This document shows, piece after piece, positions 18,148 to 26,740 of a stretch of 64,000 nt of DNA. The translations under genes were made by a program, and so were the position numbers. The notes under the pieces were generated by a model. It did no database searches. It was not told the DNA's origin and saw only the letters and a program-made list of their open reading frames with translations. Position 1 is the first letter of the stretch; the number at the start of each line of letters is the position of its first letter. Source of the DNA: Shewanella sp. KX20019 (GTDB taxonomy: Bacteria > Pseudomonadota > Gammaproteobacteria > Enterobacterales > Shewanellaceae); assembly GCF_016757755.1 (NCBI RefSeq), contig NZ_CP068437.1:4092001-4156000 (forward strand), in the 5' to 3' direction.

Positions 18148-18358
18148 CTTTTAAAAATGGATTAACGCTAAGACGGTAAAGGCTGATTGAAAGCTGAGTT
18201 AGTGCCGGTTTAAAGCAGAGACGATATAAAGCCGATAGAAGCCGGTTTGGTTTCTGCTTTAAATCGGCTTCTTACCGGCTCTTCATCATCTTGGCTTATT
18301 CCGGCTCTTAACCGTCTTTGCTTAGGTGGAAAAGTGCCGACAATAACGCTACAACAAA
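18148..18358. repeat. Hairpin-forming repeat, copy 2 (right boundary of inserted segment)
   Basis: 211 bases nearly identical to 12580-12763, with one extra stretch of about 27 bases (near 18271-18297). It lies just downstream of cobO. In both copies the same hairpin is possible. The direct orientation of the two copies bounds the 5.4-kb foreign segment. Confidence 0.8.
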
Positions 18359-18373
18359 CAACACGAAGAAAGA

Positions 18374-19015
18374 TCAGTAGTCGAAGCCGGGTTGGGCTTT
18401 GACGCCTGCCTCAAACGCATGCTTTATCGGCTGCACTTCACTGACAGTATCGGCGATCTCAATGATGGCTCGATGGCATGCTCTGCCTGTCACAATCACA
18501 TGTTGCATCTTAGGCCGGTTCAGCAACGCTTTAACCACTCGATCCACATCTAAATAGTGATAGCTCACCATGTAGGTCAGCTCATCTAGCATCACTAAAT
18601 CGATGCTTTCATCTTGTAACAACTTCTCTGTAGCATCCCAAGCTTTTACGGCTGCTGCAGTGTCTTTTTCTCGGTCTTGGGTTTCCCAGGTAAAGCCAGT
18701 GCCCATCACGTGAAACTCCACACCTGCGCCCTCTAATAAAGTGCGCTCTCCGCACTCCCAGTTACCTTTAATAAACTGCACTACGGCGGCTTTTTTACCA
18801 TGGCCTACAGAGCGCGCTACAGTGCCAAACCCTGAGGTCGATTTACCTTTACCATTACCGGTAAGCACTAGAAGAATGCCTTTCTCCTCTTGTGCTCTGG
18901 CGATCTTAGCATCAACGCCCTCTTTCAAGCGTTGCTGACGCGCTTTATGGCGCTCAGCTTTTGTTGCTTCAGCAGATTTGTTGTCGCCAGTTTCTGGCTG
19001 ATTTGAATCGCTCAT
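18374..19015 (-). CDS. cobO: Cob(I)yrinic acid a,c-diamide adenosyltransferase (CobO/BtuR)
   Basis: 213 residues. After a charged N-terminal tail comes a P-loop (LTGNGKGKS near residue 53), then VQFIKGNWECGE and MLDELTYMVSYHYLD. The end includes VIVTGRACHRAIIEIADTVSEV. All are hallmarks of the BtuR/CobO family, which transfers the adenosyl group of ATP to Co(I) corrinoid. The length is close to the usual 200. It is the last gene of the riboswitch-led operon before the hairpin repeat and foreign segment, 50 bases after cobQ. Confidence 0.93.
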   Translation of the reverse strand: MSDSNQPETGDNKSAEATKAERHKARQQRLKEGVDAKIARAQEEKGILLVLTGNGKGKSTSGFGTVARSVGHGKKAAVVQFIKGNWECGERTLLEGAGVEFHVMGTGFTWETQDREKDTAAAVKAWDATEKLLQDESIDLVMLDELTYMVSYHYLDVDRVVKALLNRPKMQHVIVTGRACHRAIIEIADTVSEVQPIKHAFEAGVKAQPGFDY

Positions 19016-19065
19016 TACATATCCTTGTGTATAGGGTTACTTGTGCATTTCTAATCGCACATAAC

Positions 19066-20667
19066 TTAAATTGATTTTTTCCATATGTCAGTCAACGCGT
19101 CGATATCCAAGTGCTGCTCTAGCACGTCGGCCAAACGGTTAAGCTGTTGCTCTCGTACTTGTTCTACATCAATGCTGTTAGCATCCTCCATTCCCGCCCA
19201 CTGCAGTAACAGTTGGCAAGCCTGTGGTGAATCAAATAGACCATGCATATAGGTGCCCAAAACTTGATTATCAGCAGACAAGATACCTTCGCTCTGCCAA
19301 CGTTTTGCTGATGCTAGCGAGGCTTCGCTTTGTTCGGCGTCTTTTTCTCGTCGCGTTAGTGTTAGTGGCTGATCTGCCTTCATAAGCAAGTTAGAGCGGC
19401 CACAGTGAATTTCATAACCTTTAACCTCTGCTTGCTTTCCTAGCAGCGACAACACGCCCTCGACTTGTAACAGCACCTTGTTACTTGTCAGTTCAGTGAC
19501 CACTGGCAATAAGCCTAAGCCTTCGGTGCTACCTGCACTATCTTCAATTCCTTGAGGGTCATCAATCACATGACCGAGCATTTGATAACCACCACAAATA
19601 CCCAATACCTTACCGCCATAACGTAAATGCTTTTCGATTTCACTATCCCAGCCCTGCTGTCGAATAAAGTCGAGATCGGCGCGAACATTCTTGCTTCCAG
19701 GTATGATAATTAAATCCGCTGGCGGCAAGCTAACGTGTGTGGTGTTGCTAGCATCTTGCGACTGAGCTTGAGTTTGCAGTGATACGTAGTTGAAGTCGAT
19801 CTGAGGATTGAGTCGTAATGGGTCAAAATCGGTGTGGTTACTGATGCGAGGTAATACCAGCACCAGCACTTTTAATTTTGTTTGGGCGTTTTTTTCAGGC
19901 GCTGCAATAAGTGCATCTTCGGCATCTAAATGCAGGTCGTGCAGATAGGGGAGCACGCCTAACACCGGCTTTTTGGTGTACTCTTCTAGCCAGTCTAAGC
20001 CCGGCTGCAACAGGCTAACATCTCCACGAAAACGGTTGATCACAAAGCCTTTTACCCGAGCCTGCTCCGATTCACTGAGTAGTGCTAGTGTTCCGACTAA
20101 GTGAGCAAACACACCGCCTTTGTCGATATCAGCAATGATAATCACTGGGCAATCGACCTCTTCGGCAAAGCCCATATTAGCGATATCACCTTCACGAAGA
20201 TTGATCTCCGCCGGACTGCCAGCCCCTTCGACAAACAGCACCTCATAATCATGACATAAGCGCTGATATGACTGCTTAACAGCAGCCATGGCTTTGACTC
20301 GATAACCTTCGGCATTTTTGCCAAAGTAATCTTCGGCCTCCATCTTCATCAAGGCCTTACCGTGCACGATCACTTGAGAGCCAGTATCGGAGCTAGGTTT
20401 TAACAAAATAGGGTTAAAATCGATTTGAGGTTCGAGATTACAGGCAACCGCTTGCAACGCTTGTGCGCGGCCAATTTCTCCGCCATCAATGGTCACCGCG
20501 CTATTTAGCGCCATATTTTGCGGCTTAAACGGTGCCACTTTGTGGCCAGCCCTAACAAACAGGCGGCACAAACCAGCAACTAAAGTACTCTTACCTGCAT
20601 CCGACGTTGTTCCTTGCACCATCAATACATTGGCTTTATTGTTATTTTTTTTATCTAGTGACGCCAC
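19066..20667 (-). CDS. cobQ: Cobyric acid synthase CobQ/CbiP
   Basis: 533 residues. The N-terminal dethiobiotin-synthase-like ATP domain shows VQGTTSDAGKSTLVAGLCR. Then come KPQNMALNS and FVEGAGSPAEINL. The C-terminal glutamine amidotransferase domain has the nucleophile in LGICGGYQMLG (near residue 355) and a His in TYMHGLFDS. It amidates adenosylcobyrinic a,c-diamide at four carboxyls using Gln and ATP. It lies 12 bases downstream of cobU. Confidence 0.95.
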   Translation of the reverse strand: MASLDKKNNNKANVLMVQGTTSDAGKSTLVAGLCRLFVRAGHKVAPFKPQNMALNSAVTIDGGEIGRAQALQAVACNLEPQIDFNPILLKPSSDTGSQVIVHGKALMKMEAEDYFGKNAEGYRVKAMAAVKQSYQRLCHDYEVLFVEGAGSPAEINLREGDIANMGFAEEVDCPVIIIADIDKGGVFAHLVGTLALLSESEQARVKGFVINRFRGDVSLLQPGLDWLEEYTKKPVLGVLPYLHDLHLDAEDALIAAPEKNAQTKLKVLVLVLPRISNHTDFDPLRLNPQIDFNYVSLQTQAQSQDASNTTHVSLPPADLIIIPGSKNVRADLDFIRQQGWDSEIEKHLRYGGKVLGICGGYQMLGHVIDDPQGIEDSAGSTEGLGLLPVVTELTSNKVLLQVEGVLSLLGKQAEVKGYEIHCGRSNLLMKADQPLTLTRREKDAEQSEASLASAKRWQSEGILSADNQVLGTYMHGLFDSPQACQLLLQWAGMEDANSIDVEQVREQQLNRLADVLEQHLDIDALTDIWKKSI

Positions 20668-20679
20668 AACACTTATCTC

Positions 20680-21231
20680 CTAGCCTTTTAAACGCTGCGG
20701 TAAACCCGCCGTTACCAAAGTCACTCTATCTGCAATAGCCGCGATGTCTTGATGCAACCAACCCGCTTCATCGACAAAGCGGCGACTTATCTCCCCCATG
20801 GGCACAATACCGCAGCCCACTTCGTTACTGACTAAGATAACCTCTGCGGGTAGCCCACTTATCACCTGTAAAAATTCTGCTTTAGTCGCTTGCCAATCGC
20901 TACTCGATTGCAACAAATGGTTGCTCAGCCACAACGTTAAGCAATCAACCAATACAATGCTATTGCCCTTTGCATTGGCTTTTAGTGCCGCAGAAAGAGC
21001 CAGTGGAGACTCAATCGTGCTCCAGGCTATGGCATCACCGTTACGCTGGGATTGATGCTGCACAATACGCTCTTTCATCTCATCATCGAGCGCCTCTGCT
21101 GTAGCAAAATAGAGACATTCAAGCTCTGTGGCATTTTCATCAGACTGACTCGCGACGAGACGCTCTATAACTTGCGATTCAGCGAAGCGGCTTTTGCCAC
21201 TGCGAGCACCGCCTAATACCAAATGGATCAC
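20680..21231 (-). CDS. cobU: Adenosylcobinamide kinase / phosphate guanylyltransferase CobU
   Basis: 183 residues from a GTG at 21231. AGGAG lies 6 bases before the GTG, and the GTG overlaps the cobS stop as GTGA; an upstream in-frame ATG at 21267 would overlap cobS and lacks family support. The P-loop is GGARSGKS at the very start. LVDCLTLWLSN and LVSNEVGCGIVPMGEISRRF are signature CobU motifs. The enzyme phosphorylates adenosylcobinamide and adds GMP, preparing it for CobS. Confidence 0.92.
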   Translation of the reverse strand: MIHLVLGGARSGKSRFAESQVIERLVASQSDENATELECLYFATAEALDDEMKERIVQHQSQRNGDAIAWSTIESPLALSAALKANAKGNSIVLVDCLTLWLSNHLLQSSSDWQATKAEFLQVISGLPAEVILVSNEVGCGIVPMGEISRRFVDEAGWLHQDIAAIADRVTLVTAGLPQRLKG

Positions 21232-22007
21232 CAAGAGGCTCCTAAGATTAACAGCATTAGATAACACGCCAGCTCTGCCACTTGCTGAGCGGCACCTAGC
21301 GTATCGCCGGTATAGCCACCAATCTGCTTTCTAAATAATCGCGCTAAACCGAAACGCACGATAATGAGCCCGCAGACTAGCACCACTGCTTGTATGAATG
21401 TGACCAGTAACAGTAAAACAGCGCCGCTCGCCAATAAAACAGACAGCTCATTGACGCTTTGATGCATTGCCAATGGTTTACTTTTACTGCTGGCATCATC
21501 AGAAACGTACTGCTCAGAGAAAATAAAGCTGGCCGCGGCAACTCGGCTTAAAGTATGTCCGATAATGAGCGCTAAGCTGACGCTACTTGGGTCAAACAGT
21601 GCCAATTCACTCAGCAGCTGCCACTTGAGTAACAGTGCCAATACCAACGCGAGTGCACCGTAACTGCCAAGGCGAGAGTCTTTCATGATGTTGAGTTTTG
21701 CTTCAACCGTCCAGCCACCGCCTAAACCATCGGCAGTATCAGCCAAGCCATCTTCATGGAAACCACCAGTAAGTAAAACACTGGCAATCATGGCAAATAC
21801 AATCGCAATCGTCGGTGACACCCAATAGAGCATCACGCTATAGACTAATGCACTAAGCGCCCCGATTAAGCTGCCAACCACACCAAAATAGCGACTGGCC
21901 TGATTTAATTTATCTGCGTCCACCTCAATCCATTTTGGCATTGGGATCCGAGTAAAAAATCCCATCGCAATAAAAAATAGATTGAGCTGTTGTTGCCAAG
22001 GTCGCAT
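21228..22007 (-). CDS. cobS: Adenosylcobinamide-GDP ribazoletransferase CobS
   Basis: 259 residues from the ATG at 22007 (MRPWQQQLNLFF), preceded by CGGAG. The frame stays open to 22157, but that extension runs through repeat DNA and is not family-like. The membrane enzyme shows FFTRIPMP, the metal-binding GGFHEDGLADTADGLGGG motif (near residue 55), then KDSRLGSYGALALVL and GGYTGDTLGAAQQ. It joins alpha-ribazole to adenosylcobinamide-GDP. A 37-base tandem repeat array separates it from cobT. Confidence 0.93.
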   Translation of the reverse strand: MRPWQQQLNLFFIAMGFFTRIPMPKWIEVDADKLNQASRYFGVVGSLIGALSALVYSVMLYWVSPTIAIVFAMIASVLLTGGFHEDGLADTADGLGGGWTVEAKLNIMKDSRLGSYGALALVLALLLKWQLLSELALFDPSSVSLALIIGHTLSRVAAASFIFSEQYVSDDASSKSKPLAMHQSVNELSVLLASGAVLLLLVTFIQAVVLVCGLIIVRFGLARLFRKQIGGYTGDTLGAAQQVAELACYLMLLILGASW

Positions 22008-22015
22008 TTTAAATC

Positions 22016-22487
22016 TCCGTAAAAAATAACCGAATGGCTGAAAGCCGGTTAGGAGCTGGTTAGGAGCCGGGAAAGCTGAGACGGATAAAAGCCGAATAAA
22101 GCAAAGACGAATACAGCAAAAACGGACGGTCTTCGACCTAACGAAAAAGCCGAACAATCTCAGCTTCTACCGTCTCTGCCTGTACCGTCTTTAAACCGGC
22201 ATTTAACCGTCTTAGTTTTTATCGGCTTTAAATCGGCATTTAACCGTCTTAGTTTTTATCGGCTTTAAATCGGCATTTAACCGTCTTAGTTTTTGTCGGC
22301 TTTAAACCGGCATTTAACCGTCTTAGTTTTTATCGGCTTTAAACCGGCATTTAACCGTCTTAGTTTTTATCGGCTTTAAATCGGCATTTAACCGTCTTAG
22401 TTTTTGTCGGCTTTAAACCGGCATTTAACCGTCTTAGTTTTGTCGGCATTTAAACCGGCATTTATCCTTCTCAGCTTGTCCCGTCTC
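22016..22487. repeat. 37-base tandem repeat array between cobT and cobS
   Basis: Seven full 37-base units start at 22189, 22226, 22263, 22300, 22337, 22374 and 22411, and a degenerate eighth starts at 22447. Each unit reads CTTTAAACCGGC then ATTTAACCGTCTTAG then TTTTTATCGG with single-base variants. The flank 22016-22188 carries related words in the opposite sense (AAAGCCG, GACGG), so the gap can fold back on itself. The same words occur in the hairpin repeats at 12580 and 18148. There are no spacers, so this is not CRISPR. Confidence 0.9.
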
Positions 22488-23516
22488 TTAAATCTCTATC
22501 CCTGCATCTTCAAAGCTGGCCATTTCGTTGTAAAAATTCACGGCTGCTTGGATCAACGGAAAGGCTAAGGCAGCGCCCGTGCCCTCACCCAGTTTCATAC
22601 CGAGTTTGAGCAAAGGCTTGGCCTGCAAATACTCCAACATCAAATAGTGGCCTTTCTCATCAGATTGATGCGAGAAGATCATATAGTCACGGCAATCGAC
22701 ATTGATGCTAATAGCCACTAATGCCGCTGCAGTGGCAATAAAGCCATCAATAACCACTAACATGCCGCGCTCAGCGGCGGCTAGAATAGCCCCTGTCATC
22801 TGCACAATTTCAAAGCCACCAATGCAGGCTAAAATCTGCAATGGATCGTCAAGCTCGCTATGATGCAGTAACAATGCCTGCTCAACCAGCATCTGCTTGC
22901 GTCTAAAGGTTGCAGCGTCAATGCCTGTACCGCGTCCCACGCAATCAGTCACTGGAATAGCGGTGATCACCGACATAATGGCCGCTGCAGAAGAGGTATT
23001 GCCTATGCCCATTTCACCAAGCGCGATTAAGTTACAACCATCTTTATGGTGCAGCTCAATGCGAGCCGTCACCATATCGAAGCCTTGCTTCACTGCACCC
23101 AGCGTCATAGCCGCACGTTTATGAATCGGTCCAGTCCCCGCACCTAAGCGCTGGTCGATAACACCACTTTCGCTATCAAATGGCTGCAAAACACCACAAT
23201 CAATCACCTCTAGGTCTAGGCCCACTTGGCGAGTAAATACATTAATAGCCGCACCGCCTGCCATAAAGTTTCTCACCATTTGGCCAGTCACTTCACTCGG
23301 TGCAATAGAGACACCAGAGTCTGCAATACCATGGTCGGCTGCAAACACGATTAACTTAGGATTGCTAATCTTAGGTCCTTCTTTACCGAGCACTTGTGCT
23401 ATCTGTAACGCTAGTGTCTCTATGTCTCCAAGTGCCCCAAGGGGTTTAGTCTTTGTATCAATTCTATGTTGAATTTCATCATCAAACTCTGAACTCAATG
23501 GCCTAATATTAAACAT
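22488..23516 (-). CDS. cobT: Nicotinate-nucleotide-dimethylbenzimidazole phosphoribosyltransferase CobT
   Basis: 342 residues. Typical motifs are IDTKTKPLGALGDIETLA at the start, FAADHGIADSGVS near residue 85, NFMAGGAAINVF, GEMGIGNTSSAAAIM near residue 175, and the C-terminal KLGEGTGAALAFPLIQAA with the catalytic Glu. It makes alpha-ribazole phosphate for the lower ligand of B12. Its product is dephosphorylated by CobC (encoded upstream) and used by CobS (encoded downstream). Confidence 0.95.
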   Translation of the reverse strand: MFNIRPLSSEFDDEIQHRIDTKTKPLGALGDIETLALQIAQVLGKEGPKISNPKLIVFAADHGIADSGVSIAPSEVTGQMVRNFMAGGAAINVFTRQVGLDLEVIDCGVLQPFDSESGVIDQRLGAGTGPIHKRAAMTLGAVKQGFDMVTARIELHHKDGCNLIALGEMGIGNTSSAAAIMSVITAIPVTDCVGRGTGIDAATFRRKQMLVEQALLLHHSELDDPLQILACIGGFEIVQMTGAILAAAERGMLVVIDGFIATAAALVAISINVDCRDYMIFSHQSDEKGHYLMLEYLQAKPLLKLGMKLGEGTGAALAFPLIQAAVNFYNEMASFEDAGIEI

Positions 23517-23569
23517 CTAACCTTATGCTCCCAACATCCTAAACAAGGACAATTAAAATAACGACCCGC

Positions 23570-24622
23570 TTAAATCCGCTTTGCACTGCGGCCGCCTAAA
23601 ATAAATAAGAAAAATACGCTGCCCATCACCGAGGTGATAATCCCCACAGGTAGCTCTTGGTAACTCAACAAAGTGCGGGCGAGTACATCAACCCACACCA
23701 TAAATAGGCCGCCCACAGCTGCCGTCAGCAACAGTGGGTATCTTCCAGGAAAAAGTAATCGTACTGTATGTGGCACCATCAAACCGATAAAGCCAATACC
23801 GCCACAATTTGCGACTAATATTGCCGTGATAAGTGAACACAGTAACAACATAGATAAACGTAATCGTCCAACGTTAATACCCAAGGTGTGCGCGGTCTCA
23901 TCCCCAGCTCGCATGGCCACAATTTGACGTTTAAACAGCAGAATAATCAGGGTACATAACGACACTATTATCGCCGGTAATATCAACCCACTCCAGCTGG
24001 CTTTAGCAAAACTGCCTAAGCTCCAAAACAGCACAGAGGCGGCTGCTTGTGGACTTGAAAAATACAGTAACAGGCTTGCCATGGCGCCAAACATAAAGGA
24101 TATCGCCACCCCTGAGAGCAACATACGCTCAACCTGAGTAGCTAAATTACGACCACATAAACTCAGTACCATTAATACCGATAGACTGGCGCCGATAAAT
24201 GCCCCCAACGGCAAACTCAACCACAAAAGACTCTGACTAAAGAGAGTTAATGCCACCACAGCGCCAAATGAAGCGCCAGAGGAGATCCCAAACAGGTAAG
24301 GATCGGCTAACGGATTGCGCGTCACGGTTTGCAGTACGCTACCGGCAACAGATAAACCAGCGCCCGCTATAAAGGCCAGTATCACTCGCGGTAACCTGAG
24401 CTCCCAAATAATGCGCTCAGTCACCCCCATGGACTCACCCAGCCCCAAAAACTTGTGGCTGAAGACCTGCAAAACGTCACTACTGCTAATTGTTGCAGCA
24501 CCAAAACTGGTGGCTGCAAACGGCGTGATAAGTCCAAGTAACAGCAAGCCAAAAAGTAGCAGTAGATCGAGCGGCTGTTTCCAAGGCGTGGTCTGCCCAG
24601 TGACAGATGATGTATTAGACAT
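23570..24622 (-). CDS. btuC: Cobalamin ABC transporter permease BtuC (FecCD family)
   Basis: 350 residues from the ATG at 24622, which overlaps the end of btuD by 8 bases; a longer frame to 24715 lies wholly inside btuD. About ten hydrophobic helices are present. Family signatures are ELRLPRVILAFIAGAGLSVAGSVLQ, then NPLADPYLFGISSGAS and the C-terminal IGFIGLMVPHTVRLL (coupling helix). The FecCD family also serves haem and siderophores. The cob context and riboswitch favour B12. Confidence 0.88.
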   Translation of the reverse strand: MSNTSSVTGQTTPWKQPLDLLLLFGLLLLGLITPFAATSFGAATISSSDVLQVFSHKFLGLGESMGVTERIIWELRLPRVILAFIAGAGLSVAGSVLQTVTRNPLADPYLFGISSGASFGAVVALTLFSQSLLWLSLPLGAFIGASLSVLMVLSLCGRNLATQVERMLLSGVAISFMFGAMASLLLYFSSPQAAASVLFWSLGSFAKASWSGLILPAIIVSLCTLIILLFKRQIVAMRAGDETAHTLGINVGRLRLSMLLLCSLITAILVANCGGIGFIGLMVPHTVRLLFPGRYPLLLTAAVGGLFMVWVDVLARTLLSYQELPVGIITSVMGSVFFLFILGGRSAKRI

Positions 24623-25493
24623 CTGTCGCCCCCTTTTCTGCTGCCACGGTGCAGGCCGCTGAAGTAGCATCAACAGCAGCTTGATGCACCGCCTTTTCTC
24701 GCAAGTTATAGCCATAAAAATAACTGATTAACGGGTTGCCGTGCTGCGGATGAGCTTTAACCTCGCAGCACACATCAAACACTTCAGCAATACGTTGCTC
24801 AGTCAGTACCTGTTTCGGCGTGCCTTTAGCTAAACAACGGCCTTTATCGAGCAGCAATAACTCATCACACAGCGCACTGGCAAGGTTGAGGTCATGGATT
24901 GAGGTGATCACGGTAATATTTAGCGTATGCAGCAGTTCTAGCGTTTGAATTTGATAACGAATATCGAGGTGATTGGTCGGCTCATCTAAGATCAACAGTT
25001 GCGGCCGCTGTACTATCGCACGGGCGATTAACGCCCGTTGCTTTTCGCCGCCAGACAGACTTTCATAGGCTTGATTCGCTTTATCGGCTAAGCCGACTTT
25101 AACCAGCGCCTGCGCCACCACTTGACGATCGTTTGCATTAGTAAATTCAAATGCGCCTTTGTGCGGTGTTAAGCCAAGACTGACCAGCTGAGTGGTGGTC
25201 ATTTCAAAGTGATGTGGCGTATCTTGCAGTACCACGGCAATTTGCTTGGCAAATGCTTTGGCGGATAACGCCGAAATATCTTCGCCAAACAGCTGGATTT
25301 GCCCTGTTGTTGGTTTAACAAAACGATATAAGCAGCGCAGAAGGCTCGACTTACCCGCACCATTAGGGCCAATAATGCCCAGCATCTGCCCCTTAGCTAG
25401 GCTAAAGTCGATGTCTGCCAATATGGCTAGGCCATTTAACTGCCAGCCTAAACCGTTCACTGCCAGTACCGTTGTTAATGCCTGCTTAGACAT
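24615..25493 (-). CDS. btuD: Cobalamin ABC transporter ATPase BtuD
   Basis: 292 residues. Walker A is GPNGAGKSSLLR (near residue 42), the Q-loop is in AVVLQDTPHHF, the signature is LSGGEKQRALIARA, Walker B is LLILDEPTNHLD, and the switch His is in TSIHDLNLA. About 50 extra residues after the core include EVKAHPQHGNP. It powers import with BtuC and BtuF. It is the first gene after the AdoCbl riboswitch, about 90 bases downstream, so it heads the operon. Confidence 0.9.
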   Translation of the reverse strand: MSKQALTTVLAVNGLGWQLNGLAILADIDFSLAKGQMLGIIGPNGAGKSSLLRCLYRFVKPTTGQIQLFGEDISALSAKAFAKQIAVVLQDTPHHFEMTTTQLVSLGLTPHKGAFEFTNANDRQVVAQALVKVGLADKANQAYESLSGGEKQRALIARAIVQRPQLLILDEPTNHLDIRYQIQTLELLHTLNITVITSIHDLNLASALCDELLLLDKGRCLAKGTPKQVLTEQRIAEVFDVCCEVKAHPQHGNPLISYFYGYNLREKAVHQAAVDATSAACTVAAEKGATDV

Positions 25494-25584
25494 TCAATAA
25501 ACCATAAAACATCATTTAATAAACTCCCTTGAGACGCCCGCTCAAGTGTTATGTATTGTGAAACGTATCGCTATCAACGTTTAT

Positions 25585-25725
25585 CTATCCAAAGTTAGGC
25601 TGGTATCTGACTTGAGAACTAAAGCCATGCTTTAGTGCCCATACAGTTGCGGGTACAGTCCGGACTCATTAGCTTTGTTTTCGCTACCGGTTCCCAATTT
25701 GTGCTGTTAAGCACCTAACTTAATG
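25585..25725 (-). promoter_or_regulatory. Adenosylcobalamin riboswitch
   Basis: On the minus strand the elements occur in order: a GGGAACCGGT segment with A-rich follow-on, the B12-box-like core CCCGCAACTGTAT near 25635, and AAGTCAGATACCAGCCT (end near 25596-25613), the highly conserved 3' element. It lies between cobC and btuD and reads toward btuD. When AdoCbl binds, expression of btuD-btuC-cobT-cobS-cobU-cobQ-cobO should fall. Confidence 0.92.
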
Positions 25726-25871
25726 ATCTATTCGACAAGTCACGATGTTCTGTCGCGTTATATTAAACGCTTGCACACCATTACAGCGCAGTTTACCACG
25801 CTAATCGCTGCGGATTATAACAACTATTGCGATCGCTATTCACTTGAGAGCCTCCTATTTATAGCCGCGTG

Positions 25872-26507
25872 CTATTCAAGTCCCCAATTAAGGCTTAAGT
25901 ATTGTTGTTGGCCGTCATCTAATATATCAATGACCACCGTCGCGGCGTAAGGCAACTTCAATGCGCTATAGATCCCCGCGCACTGTTTTAATCCTAAAGA
26001 CTTAGCCATTAAGTGTCTCATCACACCACCGTGAGTCAGTAATAAAATCACCTTACCTCGGTGCTGCTCAACCAAAGACTGCCACGCTGTATCGATTCGG
26101 TCCTCAAAGGCCTGCATCGTCTCGCCATTGGGCGGAGCATGTCGCCAAGGATCTGCCCAATAAGCATCTAACGCCTTGCCATGCTGCTGATAAAGCGCGT
26201 TAAAAGATTGGCCATCCCAGGCACCAAAATTAAGCTCCATAAACGCAGATTGCTCAACGAAATCGATATCATATTGCTCTGCAAGCGCCTTAGCAGGAAT
26301 AGCGCAACGCAATAGAGAGGAACTCACCACTAAATCGGCTATCTTGTTTTGCGCTGCTAAACAGGTTTTGCTCTCTAAAAGTGTCGAAAGAGCCATATTT
26401 AGCTGCTCTTTTCCGGCAAAACTCAGCATAACGTCCGTATGACCGCGCAAAATATTTCCGCCCTCACAGGCACCGTGCCGCAGTAAGATCACTCTGGTAT
26501 TCTGCAT
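25872..26507 (-). CDS. cobC: Alpha-ribazole phosphatase-like histidine phosphatase (CobC)
   Basis: 211 residues from the ATG at 26507; an upstream in-frame start at 26522 is less likely. The catalytic RHG motif is LLRHGACEGG near residue 10. The phosphate-pocket residues include SSLLRC, the ELNFGAWDGQSF motif with the acid/base Glu, and the second His in LLTHGGVMRHL. These fit CobC, which removes phosphate from alpha-ribazole phosphate. The gene lies upstream of the riboswitch and diverges from metH, so it probably has its own promoter. Confidence 0.82.
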   Translation of the reverse strand: MQNTRVILLRHGACEGGNILRGHTDVMLSFAGKEQLNMALSTLLESKTCLAAQNKIADLVVSSSLLRCAIPAKALAEQYDIDFVEQSAFMELNFGAWDGQSFNALYQQHGKALDAYWADPWRHAPPNGETMQAFEDRIDTAWQSLVEQHRGKVILLLTHGGVMRHLMAKSLGLKQCAGIYSALKLPYAATVVIDILDDGQQQYLSLNWGLE

Positions 26508-26592
26508 TGTAACACCTCTCACATTATATTTATCAGGTACTTAGAGGTAAATAATGTTCTATTTAAAATGAAAAAGTATCAGCTTTTAGTGC

Positions 26593-26622
26593 TTGCACTT
26601 TTGACATCGACTCACGTATTAT
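26593..26622 (+). promoter_or_regulatory. Candidate metH promoter
   Basis: TTGCAC (26593-26598) and TATTAT (26617-26622) are separated by 18 bases. The MetJ-like boxes begin one base downstream, where a repressor would block initiation. Confidence 0.5.
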
Positions 26623-26646
26623 GGACGTCTATACGTATGAATGTCC
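26623..26646 (+). promoter_or_regulatory. MetJ operator (three tandem met boxes)
   Basis: Three consecutive 8-mers, GGACGTCT, ATACGTAT and GAATGTCC, match the AGACGTCT met-box pattern at 7, 5 and 4 positions. They lie 95 bases before metH and overlap the expected transcription start. This suggests repression by MetJ with S-adenosylmethionine. Confidence 0.7.
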
Positions 26647-26740
26647 AAACAAATAAGATCTCATGAGTATGGCGAGATACAACGGACGACGTTTACTAAA
26701 ATTTATGTTTTTGCGACCCTGTAATTGGTAGGAATATTCT

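Noticed and set aside
22008..22157. Longer CobS start at 22157
   Set aside because: The extra 50 residues come from repeat DNA and are not CobS-like, while a good ribosome-binding site precedes the ATG at 22007.
22189..22470. Regular 37-base repeats as a CRISPR array
   Set aside because: The units are contiguous with no unique spacers, and no cas genes are near.
26601..26606. TTGACA as the -35 of metH
   Set aside because: No acceptable -10 lies 16-18 bases downstream; TTGCAC with TATTAT fits better.
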